Of a stretch of DNA of 64,000 bases, positions 30,673 through 40,116 are shown in pieces (the first letter of the stretch is position 1; every line of letters begins with the position of its first letter). The stretch lies in NCBI GenBank assembly GCA_020403245.1, contig JADBYA010000009.1, positions 218,794 through 282,793 of the forward strand. Direction: 5' to 3'. The notes beneath the pieces were generated by a model, which was given only the letters and a program-made list of their open reading frames with translations, made no database searches and was not told the DNA's origin. The position numbers and the translations under genes are program-made. This DNA comes from Flavobacterium sp. GTDB lineage: Bacteria; Bacteroidota; Bacteroidia; Flavobacteriales; Flavobacteriaceae.

Positions 30673-31656
30673 ATGACTGGACACGTTTATAAATCTACCG
30701 GAAGTTGGTACACTGTAAAATCGGAACAAGGCGATTTTATAGAATGCCGTATCAAAGGGAAGTTCCGCATGCAAGGCATCAAAAGTACCAATCCAATTGC
30801 AGTGGGCGATATAGTAGATTTTGAACTCGATGAAACATCAGATACAACTACAGGAACTATTCACAATATTCACGACCGAAAGAATTATATTGTTCGAAAA
30901 TCAGTGAACCTGTCCAAGCAAACCCATATAATCGCTTCCAATATCGATATCGTTTTTCTACTAGTCACTATCAACAATCCGCCAACCACTACTAGTTTTA
31001 TCGACCGTTTTTTGGTTACTGCCGAGGCCTATGGTATTGAAGCGGTATTGATTTTTAATAAAATTGACACCTACGATGATGCCATGCTCGATGAACAATT
31101 GTATTTACAACACATCTATTCACAAATTGGTTATAAATGTTTGAAAGTTTCTGCTTTAGAGAAAAAAGGATTGGAACAGCTCAAGGAAATGATGATTGGA
31201 AAAGTGAATATGTTCTCTGGACATTCAGGTGTTGGAAAATCTACCTTGGTCAATGCATTAGAACCCAGTCTAAATCTGAAAACCAAACACATTTCCGAGC
31301 AAAGCAAACAAGGACAACACACCACGACTTTTGCCGAAATGTATGATTTATCATTTGAAGCCAAAATAATAGATACGCCTGGCATTAAAGGTTTCGGAAT
31401 TGTAGACATGGAGTCAACAGAAATAAATGGGTTTTTCCCTGAGTTTTTCAAGCTGAAAGACCAATGCAAATTCAACAATTGTTTGCATAAAGAAGAGCCG
31501 CATTGTGCTGTTAAAAAGGCCTTAGAAGAAAACAAAATTGCCTGGTCACGCTATAACAGTTACCTCAAAATTCTAGAAGGTGATGATGAACATTACCGTT
31601 CTGATATTAATAATGAGGATCGAATTGCTAGTGATGAAACGAGAAAAGCCCCCTAA
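30673..31656 (+). CDS. rsgA: Ribosome small subunit-dependent GTPase A
   Basis: 327 aa; GHSGVGKSTLVNAL, circularly permuted G motifs, DTPGIKGFG, C-terminal CxxxxHxxEPHC zinc site. Confidence 0.95.
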   Translation: MTGHVYKSTGSWYTVKSEQGDFIECRIKGKFRMQGIKSTNPIAVGDIVDFELDETSDTTTGTIHNIHDRKNYIVRKSVNLSKQTHIIASNIDIVFLLVTINNPPTTTSFIDRFLVTAEAYGIEAVLIFNKIDTYDDAMLDEQLYLQHIYSQIGYKCLKVSALEKKGLEQLKEMMIGKVNMFSGHSGVGKSTLVNALEPSLNLKTKHISEQSKQGQHTTTFAEMYDLSFEAKIIDTPGIKGFGIVDMESTEINGFFPEFFKLKDQCKFNNCLHKEEPHCAVKKALEENKIAWSRYNSYLKILEGDDEHYRSDINNEDRIASDETRKAP

Positions 31657-31674
31657 CCCCCAAAGAGGGAACTC
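31647..31674. repeat. GC-rich dispersed repeat spanning rsgA stop codon
   Basis: AGCCCCCTAACCCCCAAAGAGGGAACTC; inverted copy at 31723-31747. Confidence 0.8.
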
Positions 31675-31722
31675 TAAATAAATCTAAAAAATGCACAAAC
31701 AAGCTATTATTTCAATTTTTAA

Positions 31723-31747
31723 TTCCCCCTCTAGGGGTTAGGGGGCT
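31723..31747. repeat. GC-rich dispersed repeat immediately upstream of dtd
   Basis: TTCCCCCTCTAGGGGTTAGGGGGCT, near reverse complement of 31647-31670. Confidence 0.8.
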
Positions 31748-31748
31748 T

Positions 31749-32201
31749 ATGAAAGCAATCATTCAACGCGTTTCCGAATCTTCTGTAACTATCAATGCTA
31801 AAATAGTTGCCCAAATCCAAAAAGGGCTATTAGTCCTAATAGGTTTTGAAGATGCCGATACCCAAGAAGACATCCATTGGCTCACGGCAAAAATTGCTAA
31901 CCTCAGAATTTTTGGAGATGAGAACAATGTGATGAATTTATCTTTAAAAGATGTTGAAGGCGACATGATTATTGTGAGTCAATTTACGCTTCATGCCTCA
32001 ACCAAAAAAGGCAATCGTCCATCCTACATCAAAGCGGCCAAACCCGAAATAGCTATTCCATTATATGAAGCTTTCATCGCTCAAATGGAAAACGAACTGG
32101 GCAAAAAAGTGCAAACAGGACAGTTTGGTGCCGACATGAAAGTAGCACTGGAAAATGATGGACCAGTGACGATAATTATTGACACAAAAAATAAAGAATA
32201 A
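31749..32201 (+). CDS. dtd: D-aminoacyl-tRNA deacylase
   Basis: 150 aa; MKAIIQRVSESSVTI...VSQFTLHASTKKGNRPSYIKAA. Confidence 0.95.
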   Translation: MKAIIQRVSESSVTINAKIVAQIQKGLLVLIGFEDADTQEDIHWLTAKIANLRIFGDENNVMNLSLKDVEGDMIIVSQFTLHASTKKGNRPSYIKAAKPEIAIPLYEAFIAQMENELGKKVQTGQFGADMKVALENDGPVTIIIDTKNKE

Positions 32202-32252
32202 GATTATTAATAAAATTATAATTTTTTTATATTTGGAAAAAACTTAGTAAAG

Positions 32253-34157
32253 ATGAAACTAAAACTTTTACCAATTCTATTTTTATTCTCCATTCTTTCA
32301 ACGGCACAAAAGTTAGAATACGCTACCTTTAATATTCCTGATAGTTTAAAACAAAATGCTAATGCAGTAGTGCGTTTAAGTCAAATTAACATTGACATTA
32401 CTTCCCAAAAATCTATGACTATAAAGTTACTTCAAGTAACAACGGTGTTGAATGAGTTAGGACTTAGAAATTTAGATCTTGTTGAGAATTATGACAAAAA
32501 CAGACGAATAAATAAAATTGAAGCTACGGTATATGACGCTTTTGGTAAGCAATTGAAAGCATACAGAAAAGGCGATTTCAAAGATCAATCTGCTGCAGAT
32601 GGTGTAACCCTTTTTTCTGATAATAGATTACTATATTTAGATTATACACCAACAACTTATCCTTTTACGATGGTTTTTGAAGTCGAAATCGAGACATCGA
32701 ATACTGCATTTATTCCGTCGTGGCGTCCTATAAATGATTATTTAGCTAGTACAGAAAAGGCTTCTTTGACAATTAATTTTATTCCTGATTTACGGTTAAA
32801 GTATAAAGAATTTAATTTTTCAAACAAGTATTCAATAGAAAAAAAAGAAACGGAGTCATCCTTAACTTACGCAGCAAAAAATATTGTTGCTCATAAATAT
32901 GAAGAATTAGCTCCGTCTTTTGATTTATTATTTCCTAGAGTTATGTTTGGTCTTGAGTTATTCAATTTAGAAGGCATTACAGGAAATGCAAAATCATGGA
33001 AAGAAATGGGCAAATGGTTTTATGATGAGATTTTATCAGGAACAGTAGAGCTACCCGAAGAAACTAAAATCAAAATTAAAAACTTAGTTGGCAATGAAAA
33101 AGACCCATTAAAAAAAGCTGAAGTAGTCTACAAATACGTACAAGAAAAAACACGCTATGTTAGTATTCAAGAGGGAATTGGTGGATGGAAACCTATGTTG
33201 GCTAAAGACGTAGATAAATTGGGTTATGGCGATTGTAAAGCTTTAACTAATTATACAAGAACACTTCTTAACGAAGTAGGTGTTACATCTTACTATGCAA
33301 GATTATATGGGCAAAGAGAAAAAAGAGAAATCTACACCGATATTGTTTCTTTTCAAAGTAATCATGTGATATTGGCAATTCCTGATAACTCTGATTATGT
33401 TTGGTTAGAATGTACAAGTCAAGTACAACCGTTTGGTTTTCAGGGTGATTTTACCGATGATAGAAATGCATATTTGATAAAACCCGATGGCGGTGAAATT
33501 GTAAAAACTAAAACCTTTACAGAAAAAGATAATTTACAAATTGTAAAAGGTGCTTACCAAATTACTGAAACTGGAGATTTTATTGGGAAAGTCAGAATCA
33601 TTTCAAAAGGGCTGCAATATGATAATGAGTTCGGAAAAGAACGCTTAAGCAGAGAAAATCAAATTAAAAACTATAAAGAAGAATTTAGCAATATTAATAA
33701 TCTTAACGTAACAAAAATTACATTTAATAATAATCAAGCTGGTATAGAATTTACAGAAGAGCTAGAACTAGAAGCCGAAGGTTATGCTCAAATTTCTGGA
33801 GGAAAATTAATGTTTGTAGTGAATGCGTTTGCGCAAAGTTATTATGTTCCAAAAAAATATAGAATACGCGAACTTCCATTTGAAATCGATAGAGGTTATA
33901 CCGATGAAGAAGAAATTGAAGTTACCATTCCGGAAGGGTATATTGTTGAAGCAAAACCAAATGCGTTTGAACAAGAAACCGAATTTGGGTTTTATAAAAT
34001 CGAATTTAATTTAATTAACCCAAGTAAAATACTGTGCAAACGAAAATTAATAATAAAAAAGGGAATTTATGACAAATCTAAATATGAAAGTTATAGAAAG
34101 TTTAGAGAAATCATTGCCAAAACCGATAATTCGAAAGTAGTTATCACAAAATCATAA
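32253..34157 (+). CDS. DUF3857 / transglutaminase-like domain protein
   Basis: 634 aa, signal peptide; YVQEKTRYVSIQEGIGGWKPMLAKDVDKLGYGDCKALTNY. Confidence 0.88.
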   Translation: MKLKLLPILFLFSILSTAQKLEYATFNIPDSLKQNANAVVRLSQINIDITSQKSMTIKLLQVTTVLNELGLRNLDLVENYDKNRRINKIEATVYDAFGKQLKAYRKGDFKDQSAADGVTLFSDNRLLYLDYTPTTYPFTMVFEVEIETSNTAFIPSWRPINDYLASTEKASLTINFIPDLRLKYKEFNFSNKYSIEKKETESSLTYAAKNIVAHKYEELAPSFDLLFPRVMFGLELFNLEGITGNAKSWKEMGKWFYDEILSGTVELPEETKIKIKNLVGNEKDPLKKAEVVYKYVQEKTRYVSIQEGIGGWKPMLAKDVDKLGYGDCKALTNYTRTLLNEVGVTSYYARLYGQREKREIYTDIVSFQSNHVILAIPDNSDYVWLECTSQVQPFGFQGDFTDDRNAYLIKPDGGEIVKTKTFTEKDNLQIVKGAYQITETGDFIGKVRIISKGLQYDNEFGKERLSRENQIKNYKEEFSNINNLNVTKITFNNNQAGIEFTEELELEAEGYAQISGGKLMFVVNAFAQSYYVPKKYRIRELPFEIDRGYTDEEEIEVTIPEGYIVEAKPNAFEQETEFGFYKIEFNLINPSKILCKRKLIIKKGIYDKSKYESYRKFREIIAKTDNSKVVITKS

Positions 34158-34160
34158 ATT

Positions 34161-36173
34161 ATGAAGAAAATATTTACCATCGCTTTATTAGTGGCGAGTA
34201 CATTTGGTTTTTCACAAGCGTACGAATTAGGAAAAGTAACCATCGACGAGCTTAAACAAAAAGTCTGTCCAACAGATACATCTGCCGTTGCGGCTTATTT
34301 ATTTAATATTGCGAAAACACACTTTAATTATTCTGGTGACGACGGTTTTGAAATTATTACAGAAATTGATGTGAAGATCAAAATTTATAAAAAAGAAGGG
34401 TATGATTATGCCAATCAATCAGAGGATTTGTACATCGGAAATAGAGGAACTGAAAGAATAGATGTATCTAAGGCAGCAACTTATAATTTAGTAGGCGACA
34501 AAATTGTAAAATCGAAATTAACAAATGATGGCGAATTTGTTGAAAAGGTAAATCAATATTGGAATAGAAAAAAAATAACAATGCCAAATGTAAAAGAAGG
34601 TTCTATTATCGAATATAGAATTACTTTGCGATCACCCTATTTTAGTAATTTTCCCGATTGGGAGTTTCAAAAAGATGTTCCTGTTATTTATTCAGAATAT
34701 AGAACAAATATTCCCGAGTATTTTACGTACAACACCTATTTTAAAGGGTATTTCGCGCCAGAGTCTTCAAAAGAAATTAAAAATAGACAAATTAATTATA
34801 GCTACACATTAAGTCCTAGTGAAGTGTTACAAAGAGGTTTAAACACAGGCAAGGTAAATTCATCCATAGATTTTTCTGAAACGATAACTAAGTTTTTTAT
34901 TGCAAATGTTCCACCATTAAAGAATGAAGTTTTTGTTAATAATATAAACAATTACCGCTGTACAGTTGTACATGAATTAGCAGGAACAAAATTTCCTAAT
35001 GCTAATTATGAGTCTTATTCAACCAATTGGGAGTCAGTTGTAAAAACCATATATCAAGATCCAAATTTTGGTGGAGAATTAAACAAAACAGGTTATTTCG
35101 AAAAAGACATAGATGCTATTATTAATAGTATTTCTTCGCTAGAAGAAAGAGCAGGACTTATATTTAACTACGTAAAATCGAAGATAAACTGGAACGAAAC
35201 ATTTGGTGTTTACTGTCCTGATGGAGTAAAAAAAGCTTATCAAGAAAAAAAAGGTAGTGCAGCAGAAATCAACTTAATGCTCACCGCTATGTTGAGATAT
35301 GCAGGAGTTGATGCAAACCCTATATTGGTCAGTACGCGTTCTAACGGAATTTCAATTTTCCCAAGTAGATCAGCCTACAACTATGTGATTTCGGGTATTG
35401 AATTGCAAAATCAAGTACTTTTATTAGACGCCACCAACAGGTATTCATTACCTAATATATTACCAATTCGAGACTTAAATTGGTTTGGACGAATTATCAG
35501 AAAAAATGAAAGTTCAGCTCAAATTGATTTAATGCCAAAGACTAATTCCAATGATGTAATTAATCTAATGGCAACAATCGACTTGCAAGGCGAAGTATCA
35601 GGAAAAATTAGAGAGCAATATTTTGATTACAACGCATTTCTTTTTAGAAATAGCCATAACGGATTATCAAAAGAAAGCGTCATTGATAGGCTCGAAAAGA
35701 AATATTCAGGAATAGAAATTGGTGAATATGAAGTACAAAACTCAACCGATTTATCGAAGCAAATTATTGAAAATTATGATTTTAAAACCAATAATGTCGT
35801 AGAAATAATAGGTGATAAGATGTATTTTTCTCCGTTTTTGTTTTTAGCCATGACAGAAAATCCGTTCAAACAAGAAGTAAGAGAATATCCAGTTGATTTT
35901 GTTTTCCCAAATCAGGATAAATTTAATATCAGTTTAAAACTACCCGATGGATATACTGTGGAGACTTTACCAAAATCAATTTCTGTTGCAATGCCCGATA
36001 ATTTGGGTAGTTTCAAATATAATATTTCTAATAATGGCAGCCAAGTTCAGTTAGTTTCTACAGTAGATATCAATCAAGCGATTATTAATTCCGAAGATTA
36101 TGAAGCATTGAAGAATTTCTTTAAAGAAATTGTCAATAAGCAAACAGAAAAAATTGTACTCAAAAAAGGATAG
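34161..36173 (+). CDS. DUF3857 / transglutaminase-like domain protein
   Basis: 670 aa, signal peptide; strong similarity to the next ORF (PKTNSNDVINLMATIDLQGEVSGKIREQYFDYNAFLFR). Confidence 0.85.
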   Translation: MKKIFTIALLVASTFGFSQAYELGKVTIDELKQKVCPTDTSAVAAYLFNIAKTHFNYSGDDGFEIITEIDVKIKIYKKEGYDYANQSEDLYIGNRGTERIDVSKAATYNLVGDKIVKSKLTNDGEFVEKVNQYWNRKKITMPNVKEGSIIEYRITLRSPYFSNFPDWEFQKDVPVIYSEYRTNIPEYFTYNTYFKGYFAPESSKEIKNRQINYSYTLSPSEVLQRGLNTGKVNSSIDFSETITKFFIANVPPLKNEVFVNNINNYRCTVVHELAGTKFPNANYESYSTNWESVVKTIYQDPNFGGELNKTGYFEKDIDAIINSISSLEERAGLIFNYVKSKINWNETFGVYCPDGVKKAYQEKKGSAAEINLMLTAMLRYAGVDANPILVSTRSNGISIFPSRSAYNYVISGIELQNQVLLLDATNRYSLPNILPIRDLNWFGRIIRKNESSAQIDLMPKTNSNDVINLMATIDLQGEVSGKIREQYFDYNAFLFRNSHNGLSKESVIDRLEKKYSGIEIGEYEVQNSTDLSKQIIENYDFKTNNVVEIIGDKMYFSPFLFLAMTENPFKQEVREYPVDFVFPNQDKFNISLKLPDGYTVETLPKSISVAMPDNLGSFKYNISNNGSQVQLVSTVDINQAIINSEDYEALKNFFKEIVNKQTEKIVLKKG

Positions 36174-36175
36174 AT

Positions 36176-38170
36176 ATGCGCAGTTGTTTTTTAATTTTTT
36201 TTTGGGTTTTTCTGTTTTCACTAACCTCTGTTGCCCAAAAACTCGAGTTAGGACAGGTGACCAAAGCAGAATTGCTGGAAAAGCAACATAAAAGCGATAC
36301 TTCGGCCGTGGCGGCTTATATTTTCAAAAAAGCAAAAACGGATTTCCTTTATGCCGAAGAAAATGGATTTACATCAACTACAACTTTCCAAGTAAAAATC
36401 AAGATTTATAAAAAAGAAGGATTAAACTGGGCAAACTTTAAAATCCCTTACTACATTGGTTATGAAACTCTAGAGGATGAAAATGTAAACATAAGCAGCG
36501 GGTACACTTACAATTTAGAGAATGATAAAGTAATAAAAACCAAAGTGACATCAGGCGGTAAATTTATTGAAAAGATAAATGAATATTGGGAAATGAAGTC
36601 AGTTGCTTTTCCAAATGTTAAAGTGGGTTCCATAATTGAATTAGAATACAAGTTGAAATCGGAAAATTTAACAACACTGCCAGAATTTCAATACCAATAT
36701 AATATACCGGTTAATTATGCAGAATATAATTCATTTATACCAGAATTTTATATTTATAAAAGCATACGTAAAGGATACATTGATTTGAGTCTAGATCAAA
36801 AGATTGAATCAACCTCACAATCATTTGAAGGGAAAGTAGACCATGCATCTCTAACAAAAATTCTAAGATTCAAACAAATTATAAGTCAGTATAAAGCAAC
36901 CAATATTCCTGCATTAATAGAAGAAGATTTTGTCAATAACATTGCTAATTATTATGGTAAACTTGAACAAGAGTTACAAACAATAAGATATCCAGAACAA
37001 GAGCCAAAGCAAATTGCCACGACCTGGGAAGACGTTGCAAAATCTATTTATGACGATAAAGATTTCAATTCAGCCATTACAAGTTTTGAATACTTTAAAA
37101 ATGATATTTTATCCATTAAGAATAGTGCACAAACACAGGAAGAATTAGTCAAACGCATTTTCAGTTATGTCAAAAATAGGATGAATTGGAATGAAAAATA
37201 TGGGTATTACCCTCGACAAAAAGTTGAAATTGCCTATGTCGAAAAAGTAGGTAATGTTGCCGAAATAAATTTAATGTTAGTTTCCATGCTTCGTATGTCA
37301 GGAATTGATGCAAATCCCGTTTTAGTGAGTACAAGAGAAAATGGAATTGCTTATTTTCCTAATAAAACTCTTTTCAACTACGTTATTGTTGCAGTCAATG
37401 TCAATAACACTATTTTAATGATGGACGCCACAGAGAAGCTGTCCGATAGTAACAGACTACCAGTGAGAGTTTTAAACGGAAGCGGACGATTGATTAGAAA
37501 AGATGGAACATCGGAAGAAATAGATTTAATGCCCAAAACAAATTCAAATAATGTAACAACCATCATTGCTAGTATAAATCAACAAGGAGAAGTTGCGGGA
37601 AAAGTTCGAGAACAATACTTTGATTATAATGCATTTCTATTCAGAAAAAACTATAACGGATTTTCGTCTCAAAGTCAGGTTGAAAAATTAGAAAAAATTT
37701 ATCCAGGTATTGAAATAAGTTCCTACACAGTGCAAAATAGTGAAGAATTAGATTTGCCAATTATTGAAAATTACAATTTTACTACATCAAATGTTGTGGA
37801 GATTATAGGCGATAAAATGTATTTTTCACCTTTTTTGTTTTTAATGAAAACTGAGAATCCATTCAAACAAGAAAAACGTGAATATCCAATAGATTTTATT
37901 TATCCAAATAAAGATAAAGTGATAATCAATTTCACCATTCCAGAAGGATATGTAGTTGAAACGTTGCCAAAGGAAATGGCGCTATCAATGCCTGATAATT
38001 TGGCAAATTTGAGGTACATTATTTCAAATACTGGAAAACAAATACAATTGGTTTATACTCATGATACTAATCAAGCGACTATAGAATCGGGATATTACGA
38101 AATATTGAAAAATTTTTATAAAAAAATCATTGAAGTACAAACGGAAAAGATTGTTCTGAAAAAAGGGTAA
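36176..38170 (+). CDS. DUF3857 / transglutaminase-like domain protein
   Basis: 664 aa, signal peptide; PKTNSNNVTTIIASINQQGEVAGKVREQYFDYNAFLFR, paralogue of the preceding ORF. Confidence 0.85.
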   Translation: MRSCFLIFFWVFLFSLTSVAQKLELGQVTKAELLEKQHKSDTSAVAAYIFKKAKTDFLYAEENGFTSTTTFQVKIKIYKKEGLNWANFKIPYYIGYETLEDENVNISSGYTYNLENDKVIKTKVTSGGKFIEKINEYWEMKSVAFPNVKVGSIIELEYKLKSENLTTLPEFQYQYNIPVNYAEYNSFIPEFYIYKSIRKGYIDLSLDQKIESTSQSFEGKVDHASLTKILRFKQIISQYKATNIPALIEEDFVNNIANYYGKLEQELQTIRYPEQEPKQIATTWEDVAKSIYDDKDFNSAITSFEYFKNDILSIKNSAQTQEELVKRIFSYVKNRMNWNEKYGYYPRQKVEIAYVEKVGNVAEINLMLVSMLRMSGIDANPVLVSTRENGIAYFPNKTLFNYVIVAVNVNNTILMMDATEKLSDSNRLPVRVLNGSGRLIRKDGTSEEIDLMPKTNSNNVTTIIASINQQGEVAGKVREQYFDYNAFLFRKNYNGFSSQSQVEKLEKIYPGIEISSYTVQNSEELDLPIIENYNFTTSNVVEIIGDKMYFSPFLFLMKTENPFKQEKREYPIDFIYPNKDKVIINFTIPEGYVVETLPKEMALSMPDNLANLRYIISNTGKQIQLVYTHDTNQATIESGYYEILKNFYKKIIEVQTEKIVLKKG

Positions 38171-38376
38171 TGAGACCAAAAATAATCACATTTAGTATAG
38201 GTTTTATACTTTATGGCCTGATGTTTGGAACTTTAATGTTCATTATCGAGGACAACATGACAGGCTATAAAGCTGTTAAATCGGGATTTATTTTCGTTAC
38301 TTTTATGGGTTTGTACGAAGTATTTATATATCCCAAAATTCGAAACTATTTTTCAAAAAAAAACAATAAAACATGA
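38170..38376 (+). CDS. Small membrane protein
   Basis: 68 aa, two TM-like segments, translationally coupled (TAATG) to the upstream gene. Confidence 0.65.
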   Translation: MRPKIITFSIGFILYGLMFGTLMFIIEDNMTGYKAVKSGFIFVTFMGLYEVFIYPKIRNYFSKKNNKT

Positions 38377-38699
38377 ACCTAAAGAACTCCCAACTCGAAG
38401 TAGACAACTGGATAAAAAACCACGGTGTTCGCTATTTTAACGAACTGACCAACATGGCGCAACTCACCGAAGAAGTAGGCGAAGTAGCCCGAATAATCGC
38501 TCGCAGATATGGCGAACAATCCGAAAAAGAAAGCGATAAAAACAAAGACCTTGGCGAAGAACTCGCCGATGTCGTTTTTGTAGTGTTGTGTCTCGCCAAT
38601 CAAACCGGGATAGACTTGCAAGCCGCTTTCGACAAAAAAATGGAACTTAAAACCAACCGCGACCACGACAGGCATCAGAATAATGATAAACTTAAATAA
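38373..38699 (+). CDS. MazG-like nucleotide pyrophosphohydrolase
   Basis: 108 aa; LTEEVGEVARIIARRYGEQ...LGEELADVVFVVLCLAN. Confidence 0.88.
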   Translation: MNLKNSQLEVDNWIKNHGVRYFNELTNMAQLTEEVGEVARIIARRYGEQSEKESDKNKDLGEELADVVFVVLCLANQTGIDLQAAFDKKMELKTNRDHDRHQNNDKLK

Positions 38700-38700
38700 G

Positions 38701-38725
38701 AGGGAAGCTGGGAGATGGAAGTTTC
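38701..38725 (-). repeat. Inverted copy of CTTCCATCTCCCAGCTTCC repeat upstream of aroA
   Basis: AGGGAAGCTGGGAGATGGAAGTTTC; reverse complement resembles 28858-28892 and 38951-38983. Confidence 0.65.
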
Positions 38726-38773
38726 TCGGTGTATCTTTGCGCTACTCTGTGTGTCTCTGTGAAACAACTAAAA

Positions 38774-40039
38774 ATGAATCTACTTTTAAAACATAGCTTC
38801 CAGCTTCAAGCTTCCAGCTTTCAACTACAAATCACAGGGAGTAAATCCGAAACCAATAGATTGTTATTGCTACAAGCGTTGTATCCAAATATTTCATTAG
38901 AAAACACCTCCAATTCCGATGATTCAGAAGTGATGGTAAAAGCATTACAAAACTTCCATCTCCCAACTTCCATCTCCCAGCTTATAGACGTTCACCACGC
39001 AGGAACTGCCATGCGATTTCTAACCGCTTTTTTTGCTATTCAAGAAAATAGAGAAGTCATTCTTATGGGTTCATCCCGAATGAAAGAACGCCCAATTAAA
39101 ATCCTAGTTGATGCTTTACGTCAATTGGGAGCCGAAATCACTTATGAAGAAAATGAAGGTTTTCCACCCATCAAGATTAAAGGAAAAAAACTAACTTCAA
39201 ATAAAGTTTCTTTGGATGCTAATATTAGTAGTCAATACATTTCGGCATTATTACTAATTGCTCCAAAACTAGAAAACGGCATCGAAGTAACTCTTGAAGG
39301 CGAAATCACTTCCGTTCCCTATATCAAAATGACCTTAGCTTTGCTAAACCAAATAGGTGTTGAAACTTCTTTTGAAGAAAACACAATTAAAGTATATCAT
39401 CTTCCACAAATTCCCCCTTTGAGGGTTAGGGGGATTATAGAATCCGATTGGTCTTCCGCCTCTTATTTTTATTCTATTGTAGCACTTTCCGAAATCGGAA
39501 CCGAAATCACACTCGCTAGTTACAAAGAAAACAGTCTGCAAGGCGATTCTATATTGGTAGAAATCTATAAAAACTTTGGTGTAGAAACTGTTTTTAAAAA
39601 CAATAATTCAATTGTAATAAAAAAAATCAACTTTCACAACTCCTTCTCCTTCGAGGAAGGTTGGGATGGGGCAAATTCTCCCGACATTGCACAAACCATT
39701 GCCATAACTTGTTTCGGATTAGGCATTGGCTGTCATCTAACAGGTTTACACACACTCAAAATAAAAGAAACCGACAGGTTAGTAGCCTTGAAAAACGAAT
39801 TGACAAAACTAGGAGCAACGATTTCGGTAACCAATGATAGTCTTACTTTAGAACCATCAAAAAAAATCAACGAAAATTGTCTTATAAAAACCTATCAAGA
39901 CCACCGAATGGCAATGGCCTTTGCACCATTAGCACTCAAAAAACCTATCATCATTGAAGAAGCGGAAGTGGTTTCGAAATCCTACCCAACTTTCTGGGAT
40001 GATTTAAAAAAGATTGGCTTTTCAATAAAAGAAGAATAA
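38774..40039 (+). CDS. aroA: 3-phosphoshikimate 1-carboxyvinyltransferase (EPSP synthase)
   Basis: ITGSKSETNRLLLLQALYPNISLENTSNSDDSEVM, HHAGTAMRFLTAFFA, SDWSSASYFYSI, SPDIAQTIAITC; start trimmed to MNLLLKH. Confidence 0.93.
   Translation: MNLLLKHSFQLQASSFQLQITGSKSETNRLLLLQALYPNISLENTSNSDDSEVMVKALQNFHLPTSISQLIDVHHAGTAMRFLTAFFAIQENREVILMGSSRMKERPIKILVDALRQLGAEITYEENEGFPPIKIKGKKLTSNKVSLDANISSQYISALLLIAPKLENGIEVTLEGEITSVPYIKMTLALLNQIGVETSFEENTIKVYHLPQIPPLRVRGIIESDWSSASYFYSIVALSEIGTEITLASYKENSLQGDSILVEIYKNFGVETVFKNNNSIVIKKINFHNSFSFEEGWDGANSPDIAQTIAITCFGLGIGCHLTGLHTLKIKETDRLVALKNELTKLGATISVTNDSLTLEPSKKINENCLIKTYQDHRMAMAFAPLALKKPIIIEEAEVVSKSYPTFWDDLKKIGFSIKEE
38795..38826 (+). repeat. CTTCCAGCTT-type repeat inside aroA (N-terminus), in frame
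   Basis: AGCTTCCAGCTTCAAGCTTCCAGCTTTCAACT encodes SFQLQASSFQLQ. Confidence 0.75.
38951..38983 (+). repeat. CTTCCATCTCCCAACTTCC repeat inside aroA, in frame
   Basis: AACTTCCATCTCCCAACTTCCATCTCCCAGCTT encodes NFHLPTSISQL before IDVHHAGTAMRFL. Confidence 0.8.
39411..39434 (+). repeat. GC-rich dispersed repeat inside aroA, in frame
   Basis: TTCCCCCTTTGAGGGTTAGGGGGA encodes IPPLRVRG before IIESDWSSASY. Confidence 0.85.
39639..39672 (+). repeat. GC-rich dispersed repeat (variant) inside aroA, in frame
   Basis: ACTCCTTCTCCTTCGAGGAAGGTTGGGATGGGGC encodes NSFSFEEGWDGA before NSPDIAQT. Confidence 0.75.
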
Positions 40040-40042
40040 AAG

Positions 40043-40116
40043 TCGGGATGACTGGATTCGAACCAGCGACCCCTAACACCCCATGCTAGTACGCTACCTG
40101 GCTGCGCTACATCCCG
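40043..40116 (-). tRNA. tRNA-Pro (anticodon GGG)
   Basis: CGGGATGTAGCGCAGCCAGGTAGCGTACTAGCATGGGGTGTTAGGGGTCGCTGGTTCGAATCCAGTCATCCCGA folds as a cloverleaf; anticodon loop ATGGGGT. Confidence 0.93.

Noticed and set aside
38700-39000. Repeated CTTCC words considered as a CRISPR-like array
   Set aside because: Copies are degenerate, irregularly spaced, partly inverted and inside a CDS; no spacers and no cas genes.
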